From positions 4,000,501-4,064,500 of the forward strand of contig NZ_CP018870.1 in NCBI RefSeq assembly GCF_001941845.1: 64,000 nucleotides of DNA, read 5' to 3'. The notes under the pieces are model-generated. The model worked only from the letters and a program-made list of their open reading frames with translations, did not search any database and was not told the origin of the DNA. Made by a program: the position numbers and the translations under genes. Of the stretch, positions 51,592 to 60,152 are shown in pieces. Position 1 is the first letter of the stretch. Each line of letters opens with the position of its first letter. The stretch is from Streptomyces sp. TN58. GTDB lineage: Bacteria > Actinomycetota > Actinomycetes > Streptomycetales > Streptomycetaceae.

Positions 51592-52008
51592 ATGACTGAC
51601 CGCACCATCCTCTCGTCGATCTGGACCTCCGTCCTCGCCGCCCTCGTGGCTGTGCTCTCCGCCCTCGGCTTCGGCGGCAAGGCGGCCCCGGCCGCCGCCT
51701 CCCCCGCCGGTGGCGCCGCCGCCGCAGCCGTCACCGCCCCCACGCGCCGGCCGGTCGCCAGGGCCCCGCGGAGCTGGCGGGAGATGATGCGGGGCGGTTC
51801 GCTCCCGCCGACCCTGAAGCAGCGCATCCGGGCCGAGGCCCACGGCAAGACTCCCGGTGTTCGCCGCTCGACCACCGCCGCGGCCATGGGTGCCACACCG
51901 GGAACCGCCGCCCGCGTCACGGCCTCTGCCGCACAGCCCGCCACCCGCGCCCTTGCCCCTGCCACGGCATCCGCCGCCGCCCGCGAGACGCTGGCCCTCG
52001 CCGCGTAG
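51592..52008 (+). CDS. Small Ala-rich membrane-anchored protein
   Basis: The 138-residue protein has one N-terminal hydrophobic helix (ILSSIWTSVLAALVAVLSAL) then an Ala/Thr/Arg-rich, basic, low-complexity tail. Central residues WREMMRGGSLPPTLKQRIRAE are the only region of apparent specific structure. No enzyme motif is visible. Codon usage is typical. It may belong to a small Streptomyces-specific family, but I could not identify it. Confidence 0.6.
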   Translation: MTDRTILSSIWTSVLAALVAVLSALGFGGKAAPAAASPAGGAAAAAVTAPTRRPVARAPRSWREMMRGGSLPPTLKQRIRAEAHGKTPGVRRSTTAAAMGATPGTAARVTASAAQPATRALAPATASAAARETLALAA

Positions 52009-52410
52009 CCCCGTACGGGCAGTCCGGACGAACGGAGCAGGACCGCAGTCGGCAGCACCCCGTACTCGGCAGAAGCAGCACCACAGACGGACGCAAGGCA
52101 CGCGCGAGCAGGAGCGTGGCAGGCGCTGGAGCCCGGTCGGCAGTGACCGCGGATCGCGCCACACGGTGCCCCCAGCGGGGCACGAATGGATCACCCGGCG
52201 TACGCCGGGGAGCGTGCCAGGGGCGTGAGTTCGGCATGGCAGGGCCGCAGGCCCGGGAGACGGTGGGGTTCCCGGACAGCGCGGCCCATTCGGCATGTCC
52301 CGGCACCCTTGCATGCGGCCGGTCCCCTCAGCCCGTCCCGACCTTGACACCATGGGTATATCTGACGGACAGTCAGTTACTCGATGATGTGATGCCGGGA
52401 GGCCTGCGCC
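52009..52410. other. Upstream region of the acyl-CoA cassette
   Basis: A 402-bp region without a credible gene. Beyond the palindrome at 52362-52376 and a possible -35 TTGACA at 52344-52349, I see nothing recognisable. Confidence 0.5.
52362..52376. promoter_or_regulatory. Candidate TetR-type operator ahead of the cassette
   Basis: CTGAC-GGACA-GTCAG forms perfect 5-bp arms and lies 35-49 bp upstream of the first acyl-CoA dehydrogenase, overlapping the expected core promoter. Fatty-acid and steroid genes are often TetR-repressed; no TetR gene is in the window. Confidence 0.45.
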
Positions 52411-53562
52411 GTGCACCTCGCCCCGACCGAAGGCCAGTTGCGGCTCCGTGCCGAACTGCGCGCGTACTTCAGGGAACTCCTGCCCGACGGGGTCCCCCAG
52501 GATCCGGACCACCAGCGCGCACTCCTGCGCCGCATCGGCGCCGACGGACTGCTCGGCCTCGGCTGGCCCGTCGAGTACGGCGGGCAGGGCCGCGGCGCGG
52601 ACGAGCAGTTCGTCTTCTTCGACGAGGCTTACCGGGCAGGCGCCCCCGTGTCCATGGTCACGCTGAACACGGTCGGCCCGACCCTGATGAAGTACGGGAC
52701 CCGGGAGCAGAAGGACTACTTCCTCCCCCGGATCCTCGCGGGCGAGATCGTGTTCGCCATCGGCTACTCCGAGCCCGAGGCGGGCACCGACCTCGCCTCA
52801 CTGCGTACCCGGGCGCTCCGTGACGGAGCCGACTGGCTGATCGACGGGCAGAAGATCTTCACCTCCAACGCCCAGAACGCGGACTGGATCTGGCTCGCCT
52901 GCCGGACGGACCCCCAGGCCCCGAAGCACAAGGGCATCTCGATCATCCTCGTCCCCACCGACGACCCCGGGTTCTCGTGGACCCCGATCGACACGGTGGG
53001 CGGGCTGACGACCACGGCCACGTACTACGACCGGGTCCGCGTGCCCGCCGGCAACCTCGTCGGCCCCGAGCACGGAGGCTGGGGACTGATCACCAACCAG
53101 CTGAACCACGAACGGGTGGCCCTCGCCGCCATCGGCATGCAGGCCGAGGACTTCTACGAGCACGCGCTCCGGCACGCCCGCACCCCGGACCCGGCCACCG
53201 GGGGGCGGCCCGCCGATCTGCCCTGGGTGCGGTCCCGCCTCGCCGAGGCCCACGCCCGGCTGGCCGCCGTACGCCTCCTCAACTGGCGCCTCGTACAGGA
53301 CGTGGGCAGCGGCAGCCTCGCCCCCGGCGACGCCAGCGGCGTGAAGTTCCTCGGCACCGAGTCCGCCGTCGAGGTGTACCGGATGTGCCAGGAGGTGGTG
53401 GGGGAGGACGCGCTCGTACGGGGGCCGGAGGCGTTCGCGGGCGGCGAGCTCGAACGGATGAACCGGGCCGCGCAGATCAACACCTTCGGCGGCGGGGTGA
53501 GCGAGGTCCAGCGGGAGATCGTCGCCATGATGCGGCTCGGCATGAAGGGGAGGAAGCGATGA
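52411..53562 (+). CDS. Acyl-CoA dehydrogenase (FadE29/ChsE2-like)
   Basis: A 383-residue flavin enzyme with the acyl-CoA dehydrogenase fold: YGGQGRGADEQFVFFDE, FAIGYSEPEAGTDLASL for FAD, KIFTSNAQNADWIW and the C-terminal helical half INTFGGGVSEVQREIVAMM. Its GTG start begins a five-gene chain in which each start overlaps the preceding stop. Partnered with the smaller dehydrogenase at 54506, it resembles the mycobacterial FadE28/FadE29 heterotetramer that dehydrogenates a C3 steroid side chain. Homology is by organisation and sequence pattern; substrate is inferred. Confidence 0.88.
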   Translation: MHLAPTEGQLRLRAELRAYFRELLPDGVPQDPDHQRALLRRIGADGLLGLGWPVEYGGQGRGADEQFVFFDEAYRAGAPVSMVTLNTVGPTLMKYGTREQKDYFLPRILAGEIVFAIGYSEPEAGTDLASLRTRALRDGADWLIDGQKIFTSNAQNADWIWLACRTDPQAPKHKGISIILVPTDDPGFSWTPIDTVGGLTTTATYYDRVRVPAGNLVGPEHGGWGLITNQLNHERVALAAIGMQAEDFYEHALRHARTPDPATGGRPADLPWVRSRLAEAHARLAAVRLLNWRLVQDVGSGSLAPGDASGVKFLGTESAVEVYRMCQEVVGEDALVRGPEAFAGGELERMNRAAQINTFGGGVSEVQREIVAMMRLGMKGRKR

Positions 53563-54506
53563 CGGCGGACGCAGCCGGCACGGCCGAGGAGGCGGCCCGC
53601 TTCCACAGGAGGCTGGCGGCTTTCGAGGGGCGGCCGGCCGCCACAGCCGGCCGGGGCAAGGACGCGGTCAACGAGCCGATGATCCGCCACTGGTGCGAGG
53701 CGATGGGCGACGACAACCCCGCCTACCGCGGGCCGGACGCCATCGCTCCCCCCACCATGCTCCAGGCCTGGACCATGGGAGGCCTCTCCGGTCACACCGA
53801 CCGCTCCTCCGCCTACGACGAACTCTTCGCGCTCCTCGACGGCGCCGGCTTCACCTCCGTCGTCGCCACCGACTGCGAGCAGGAGTACCTGCGCCCGCTG
53901 CGCCCCGGCGACACGATCACCTTCGACGCCGTCATCGAGTCGGTGTCGCCGCGCAAGACCACCAAGCTGGGCACCGGCCACTTCGTGACCACCCGGATGG
54001 ATGTCCGGGCAGGCGGGCAGCCCGTTGGAACCCACCGCTTCCGGATCCTCAAGTACGCACCCGCCGGCAGGCCGGCGAAGGACCCCGCGCCCCGCCCGAA
54101 GACCGCGGCCGTTCGCCCGCGCCCCGTGGTCAACCGCGACAACGAGGGGTTCTGGGACGGGGTACGGGAGCACAGGCTGTTGATGCAGCGCTGCACCTCC
54201 TGCACCGCCCTCCGCTTCCCCTGGCTCCCCGGCTGCAACACCTGCACGAGCCCTGACTGGGACACGGTCGAGGCCTCCGGCGCCGGCACCGTCTTCAGCT
54301 ACGTCGTCATGCACCACCCGCCCTTCCCGGCCTTCGACCCGCCCTACGCGGTGGCGCTCGTCGAACTCGCCGAAGGGGTCCGCATGATCAGCAACATCAC
54401 CGGGGTCCCGTACGACAAGGTCCGCATCGGCATGCCCGTCCAACTGGAGTTCCTACGCGTCGACGACGACCTCGAACTCCCCGTCTTCCGCGGGAGTGAG
54501 GGCTGA
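53559..54506 (+). CDS. MaoC - DUF35 fusion (ChsH2-like)
   Basis: A 315-residue protein. Residues 1-160 form a MaoC/hotdog hydratase-like half, with AMGDDNPAYRGP and IAPPTMLQAW, and 160-315 a DUF35 half with a Cys4 zinc ribbon (CTSCTALRFPWLPGCNTC) and an OB domain (GTVFSYVVMHHPPFPAFDPPYAVALVEL). In mycobacterial ChsH2 the MaoC half pairs with ChsH1 for hydration, and the DUF35 half activates the Ltp2 aldolase. Both partners are encoded here. Start ATG overlaps the preceding stop by 4 bp. Confidence 0.9.
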   Translation: MTADAAGTAEEAARFHRRLAAFEGRPAATAGRGKDAVNEPMIRHWCEAMGDDNPAYRGPDAIAPPTMLQAWTMGGLSGHTDRSSAYDELFALLDGAGFTSVVATDCEQEYLRPLRPGDTITFDAVIESVSPRKTTKLGTGHFVTTRMDVRAGGQPVGTHRFRILKYAPAGRPAKDPAPRPKTAAVRPRPVVNRDNEGFWDGVREHRLLMQRCTSCTALRFPWLPGCNTCTSPDWDTVEASGAGTVFSYVVMHHPPFPAFDPPYAVALVELAEGVRMISNITGVPYDKVRIGMPVQLEFLRVDDDLELPVFRGSEG

Positions 54507-55537
54507 TGGACTTCCACCCCACCGAGGAACAGGCCGCTGCTGCCGGCCTCGCCGCCCGGATCTTCTCCGACCTCGCCACCCACGAGCGCCTCACCGCCGC
54601 CGGGACCGGCAGCGACGCCGAACTGTGGAAGGCCCTCACCTCCGCCGGGCTCATCGCCGCCGTCGAGGAGATCGGCCTGCTCGGACTGGTCCTGCTGCTG
54701 GAGGAACAGGGGCGCAGCACCGCGCAGGTCCCCTACGCCGCCACCTGCGCCTACGGGATCCTCCCCGTGGCCGCCCACGGCAGCGCGGAGCAACGCGCCC
54801 GCCTCCTGCCCGCGCTGGGCAGCGGGGACGCGGTCGCCACCGGAGCCCTCCCGGCCCGCGGCCGGATCACCGCCGGGGGCGGCCGGCTGACCGGCACCGC
54901 CCCCGTCGTCCCCTGGCTGCGCGACGCCACGCACGTACTGGTCCCCGACGCCGAGCGGGCCCTGTGGCTCGTACGGACCGACGCGCCCGGTGTGCGGACG
55001 TCCCCCGTCGAGACCACCGCCCCCTGGTCGGCGGGCCGCCTGGTCCTGAGCGGGGCCGCCGCCGAACGCGTCGGCTCCGACGGCGCCTACGAGCACACCC
55101 TCGCCGCCGCGCGCACCGCCTTCGCCGGGCTCCAGGCGGGCGTCTGCGCGGGCTCGCTTGCCCGCGCGGTGGAGTACACCTCCACCCGCGAGCAGTTCGG
55201 CCGGCCGCTCTCCACCAACCAGGGGGTCATGCTGCGCGCGGCCGACGCGTACATGGACACCGAGGCGATCCGGGTGACCGCCTACGAAGCGGCATGGCGC
55301 ATCGACCAGGGGCTCCCGGCGCGCGAGCAGGTGCTGACGGCGGCCTGGTGGGCCTCGGAGGCAGGCAAGCGGGTGGTGCACACGGGCCAGCACCTGCACG
55401 GCGGCACGGGGGCGGACCTGGACCACCCCGTCCACCGGCACTTCCTCTGGGGACGTCAACTCGACGCCTACCTGGGCTGCGGCAGCGAGCTGCTGGCCGA
55501 GCTGGGAGCCCGCATAGCCGAGGGAGGACGGGCATGA
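54506..55537 (+). CDS. Acyl-CoA dehydrogenase (FadE28/ChsE1-like)
   Basis: A 343-residue dehydrogenase, shorter than usual; the N-terminal domain starts MDFHPTEEQAAAAGLAARIF, and the C-terminal helical domain has EYTSTREQFGRPLSTNQGVM and a QHLHGGTGADLDHPVHRHF ending. The C-terminus lacks some of the FAD-contact region, consistent with function in a heteromer with the 52411 product. It starts within the stop codon of the MaoC-DUF35 gene (TGATG). Confidence 0.85.
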   Translation: MDFHPTEEQAAAAGLAARIFSDLATHERLTAAGTGSDAELWKALTSAGLIAAVEEIGLLGLVLLLEEQGRSTAQVPYAATCAYGILPVAAHGSAEQRARLLPALGSGDAVATGALPARGRITAGGGRLTGTAPVVPWLRDATHVLVPDAERALWLVRTDAPGVRTSPVETTAPWSAGRLVLSGAAAERVGSDGAYEHTLAAARTAFAGLQAGVCAGSLARAVEYTSTREQFGRPLSTNQGVMLRAADAYMDTEAIRVTAYEAAWRIDQGLPAREQVLTAAWWASEAGKRVVHTGQHLHGGTGADLDHPVHRHFLWGRQLDAYLGCGSELLAELGARIAEGGRA

Positions 55538-55917
55538 ACGTCGGCGACACCCTGCCGCCGCTGGAGATCGCGGTCACCCGCACCCTGATCGTGGCGGGCG
55601 CGATCGCCTCCCGCGACTACCAGGACGTGCACCACGACACGGCGCTGGCACGGGAGAAGGGCTCCCCGGACATCTTCATGAACATCCTGACCACCAACGG
55701 ACTGGTCGGCCGCTACATCACCGACCATCTCGGACCGCGGGCCGTCCTGCGCAAGGTGGCCATCCGCCTCGGCGCCCCCAACCACCCGGGGGACACCATG
55801 ACCCTCACCGGTACCGTCACCGCCGTGCTCGGCAACACCGTCGAGATCCGGGTCGTCGGAGCCAACGGCATCGGCCGCCACGTGACGGGAACGGTCACCG
55901 CGGAGGTGGCGGCATGA
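55534..55917 (+). CDS. Small MaoC dehydratase (ChsH1-like)
   Basis: A 127-residue single hotdog domain with the hydratase motif SRDYQDVHHD, in which the Asp and His are the candidate catalytic pair. Further residues are KGSPDIFMNILTTNGLVGRY. It would pair with the MaoC half of the 53559 product to hydrate an enoyl-CoA. ATGA overlaps link it to genes on both sides. Confidence 0.87.
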   Translation: MNVGDTLPPLEIAVTRTLIVAGAIASRDYQDVHHDTALAREKGSPDIFMNILTTNGLVGRYITDHLGPRAVLRKVAIRLGAPNHPGDTMTLTGTVTAVLGNTVEIRVVGANGIGRHVTGTVTAEVAA

Positions 55918-57080
55918 GCGTCCGTACCCGGGACCGGCTCGGAGGCCGGGCCGCGATCGCCGGTATCGGCGCGACCGAGTTCTCCAAGGACTCCGGCCGC
56001 AGCGAGCTCAAGCTCGCCGTCGAGGCCGTGCACGCGGCCCTCGACGACGCCGGGCTCACCCCGGCCGATGTCGACGGCATGGTCACCTTCACCATGGACA
56101 CCAGCCCCGAGATCACCGTCGCGCAGGCGGTGGGCGTCCGGGAGCTGTCCTTCTTCTCCCGCGTCCACTACGGCGGCGGCGCGGCCTGCGCCACTGTCCA
56201 GCAGGCCGCCCTCGCCGTCGCCACGGGGGTCGCGGAGGTCGTGGTCTGCTACCGCGCGTTCAACGAGCGCTCCGGACGCCGCTTCGGCTCCGGCGTCCAG
56301 CAGCGCGAGCCCTCGGCCGAGGGCGCGGCGCTCGGGTGGTCACTGCCCTGGGGGCTGCTGACCCCCGCGTCATGGGTGGCCATGGCCGCCCAGCGCTACC
56401 TGCACACCTACAACCTCACTCCCGAAGCCTTCGGGCACGTCGCGGTCACCGACCGCCGGCACGCCGCCAACAACCCGGCCGCCTATTTCCACGGCAAGCC
56501 GATCACCCTCGCCGACCACGCCTCCTCACGCTGGATCGTCGAACCGCTGCGCCTGCTGGACTGCTGCCAGGAGACCGACGGCGGCCAGGCCCTCGTCGTC
56601 ACCACGACCGAACGGGCCCGCACCCTGCGCAACGCGCCCGCCGTGATCACCGCGGCGGCGCAGGGAGCCGGGCGCCGCCAGGAGGGCATGACCTCCTTCT
56701 ACCGCGACGACCTGACCGGCCTGCCGGAGATGAACGTGGTCGCGCGGCAGCTGTGGCGCACCAGCGGGCTGCGGCCCTCCGACATCGACGTCGGCATCCT
56801 CTACGACCACTTCACCCCCTTCGTCCTGATGCAGCTGGAGGAGTTCGGCTTCTGCCGGCCGGGCGAGGCCGCCGACTTCGTGGCCGCTGACGCACTCGCG
56901 CTCAACACCCATGGCGGCCAGCTCGGGGAGGCGTACCTGCACGGCATGAACGGCATCGCCGAGGCCGTCCGCCAGTTGCGCGGCACCTCCGTCAACCAGG
57001 TGGCGGGAGCCGCGCACGCACTTGTCACCGCCGGCACCGGGGTGCCGACGTCCGGGCTGATCCTCGGCGCCGACAGCTGA
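55914..57080 (+). CDS. Thiolase-fold lipid-transfer/aldolase (Ltp2-like)
   Basis: A 388-residue thiolase-superfamily protein: IAGIGATEFSKDSGR start, YGGGAACATVQQAALAV at the nucleophile position, and NTHGGQLGEAYLHGMNGIAEAV near the C-terminus. It lacks the second thiolase Cys arrangement, as do the Ltp2/SCP-x type proteins. Mycobacterial Ltp2 is a retro-aldolase that, with ChsH2 DUF35, splits off propionyl-CoA from the steroid D-ring. It completes the five-gene overlap chain. Confidence 0.88.
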   Translation: MSVRTRDRLGGRAAIAGIGATEFSKDSGRSELKLAVEAVHAALDDAGLTPADVDGMVTFTMDTSPEITVAQAVGVRELSFFSRVHYGGGAACATVQQAALAVATGVAEVVVCYRAFNERSGRRFGSGVQQREPSAEGAALGWSLPWGLLTPASWVAMAAQRYLHTYNLTPEAFGHVAVTDRRHAANNPAAYFHGKPITLADHASSRWIVEPLRLLDCCQETDGGQALVVTTTERARTLRNAPAVITAAAQGAGRRQEGMTSFYRDDLTGLPEMNVVARQLWRTSGLRPSDIDVGILYDHFTPFVLMQLEEFGFCRPGEAADFVAADALALNTHGGQLGEAYLHGMNGIAEAVRQLRGTSVNQVAGAAHALVTAGTGVPTSGLILGADS

Positions 57081-57217
57081 GACCCAGGTCCGTGCCGCGC
57101 CCCCGCCCCCTCCACCTTCAGGGGGTGGGGATGGCCCTACTACTACAACCTGAGATGGATCCCCCATCGGCACCTGCGGCCGATTCCACGGGTGGCGGGC
57201 GCTCCTAGCGTGGAGAC

Positions 57218-57751
57218 ATGACCCCGCCTGTGTGCACGCTCGCCTCGAATCCGACGCCGTACCCGTCGTTCTCGGCGTACGTCCGTACCCGCGGCACGGT
57301 CCTGCTGCGCACCGCGCGCTCCCTCACGGCCAACCCCTGCGACGCGGAGGACCTGCTCCAGACCGCCCTCGCGAAGACGTACGCGGCCTGGGACCGCATC
57401 GAGGACCACCGCGCACTGGACGGCTACGTCCGGAGGACCCTGGTCAACACCCGTACCTCCCAGTGGCGCAAGCGCAAGGTCGACGAGTTTGTATGCGACG
57501 AGCTCCCGGAGACCGAGCCGGCTCCCTCCTCCGACCCCGCCGAGGCCCAGGCGCTGCGCGACGCGATGTGGCGTGCGGTGGCCCGGCTGCCCGACCGGCA
57601 GCGCGCCATGGTCGTCCTGCGCTACTACGAGGACATGAGCGAGGTGCAGACCGCCGAGCTGCTGGGAGTCTCGGTCGGAACGGTCAAGAGCGCCGTCTCC
57701 CGTGCGCTGGGCAAGCTTCGCGAGGACCCGGAGCTCACCCCCGTCCGCTGA
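57218..57751 (+). CDS. SigE-family ECF sigma factor
   Basis: A 177-residue ECF sigma factor: region 2 (AYVRTRGTVLLRTARSLTANPCDAEDLLQTALAKTY) and region 4 (LPDRQRAMVVLRYYEDMSEVQTAELLGVSVGTVKSAVSRAL) are well formed. It is of the actinobacterial SigE family. No anti-sigma gene follows; the next elements are two parS sites and a ligase gene. The ATG is preceded by GTGGAGAC. Likely an independent regulator. Confidence 0.92.
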   Translation: MTPPVCTLASNPTPYPSFSAYVRTRGTVLLRTARSLTANPCDAEDLLQTALAKTYAAWDRIEDHRALDGYVRRTLVNTRTSQWRKRKVDEFVCDELPETEPAPSSDPAEAQALRDAMWRAVARLPDRQRAMVVLRYYEDMSEVQTAELLGVSVGTVKSAVSRALGKLREDPELTPVR

Positions 57752-57761
57752 GACGGGCGGT

Positions 57762-57775
57762 GTTTCACGTGAAAC
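57762..57775. other. parS site (perfect)
   Basis: GTTTCACGTGAAAC directly after the sigma gene stop, first of a pair. Confidence 0.93.
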
Positions 57776-57783
57776 GTGGGGAT

Positions 57784-57797
57784 GTTTCACGTGAAAC
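57784..57797. other. parS site (perfect)
   Basis: GTTTCACGTGAAAC, 22 bp from the preceding site, in the promoter region of the acyl-CoA ligase gene. Confidence 0.93.
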
Positions 57798-57809
57798 ACG
57801 AGGCGGTTT

Positions 57810-57839
57810 CTACCCTCGGGTAGTGACAGACCGATCGGT
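57810..57839. promoter_or_regulatory. Two palindromes upstream of acyl-CoA ligase
   Basis: CTACCC-TC-GGGTAG at 57810-57823 and the perfect 10-mer ACCGATCGGT at 57830-57839. The latter is a typical TetR-family operator core, 65-74 bp before the ligase start. Confidence 0.5.
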
Positions 57840-57903
57840 ACGTGCGCAGAATCGGCAGCATCCGTAGCCGCCGCGGCGCAGCAGCGCTCACCGGGAGGAC
57901 GCA

Positions 57904-59553
<1,650 letters not shown>

Positions 59554-59563
59554 CGCCCCGCGT

Positions 59564-60139
59564 CTACCCCCGCGTGAGCCATGGCCGCAGCAGCCTGCTG
59601 ACGGCGGGCATGGCCACATAGGTCATCAGCGTGCTGAACACGACGGCGAAGACAGCCGTCCGCAGGACGAAGTGCAGATCCATTAGGTACGGCCCGAGCA
59701 CCGCGTTGCCGACGAGTGAGATCGGAAAGATGGCCAGCCCCGAGCTGATCGCCATCTTCCACCGTGGCGGCGCGGGCCGGGTCGTCCCCGGCTTGGCGAA
59801 CCAGGTCTCCATGCCGTGCAGTTCCCGCCGGGCTATCTCCGTGTGGTGGTGGCCCAGGCAGTTGGCGAACCACTGCGCCCGCTCCGGGGACTCCTGCCAG
59901 CGCTGCAAGGCGGCCTGGTCGCGGAAGCGGTGGACCAGGAACCACGGTCCGCCCTGCGTCGCCGGCCGGAAGAGCCCGTAACCCAAGTGGTCCGGGAAAC
60001 CGGCGGCCGTCTCCAGGATGCCGTGGGCCCAGGCCTCGAACGTCTCCTCGTGGCCAGGGTCCACCTGCCGCGCGATGAGCAGGTTCACCTCCCCGTTGTC
60101 GGCGGGGACGGTGTGCTCGGTCGAATCGGTGAGGGCCAT
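59564..60139 (-). CDS. Antibiotic-biosynthesis monooxygenase domain protein, membrane-anchored
   Basis: A 191-residue protein. Residues 15-115 are a dimeric alpha/beta barrel ABM domain (VNLLIARQVDPGHEETFEAWAHGI, GGPWFLVHRF, SPERAQWF) and the C-terminal 70 residues contain two helices (AIFPISLVGNAVLGPYLM, HFVLRTAVFAVVFSTLMTYVA). Such fusions occur widely in actinobacteria; ABM domains oxidise or bind aromatic or haem-like ligands. Substrate unknown. Convergent with the ligase gene. Confidence 0.83.
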   Translation of the reverse strand: MALTDSTEHTVPADNGEVNLLIARQVDPGHEETFEAWAHGILETAAGFPDHLGYGLFRPATQGGPWFLVHRFRDQAALQRWQESPERAQWFANCLGHHHTEIARRELHGMETWFAKPGTTRPAPPRWKMAISSGLAIFPISLVGNAVLGPYLMDLHFVLRTAVFAVVFSTLMTYVAMPAVSRLLRPWLTRG

Positions 60140-60152
60140 CGGGCCAGGATCG

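Noticed and set aside
52116..52823. Frame in the gap ahead of the acyl-CoA cassette
   Set aside because: It overlaps the real dehydrogenase in another frame and its upstream part shows no coding character.
57100..57130. Possible terminator after the Ltp2-like gene
   Set aside because: Only a 6-bp imperfect stem (CCCCCT/AGGGGG) in a G/C run; too weak to list.
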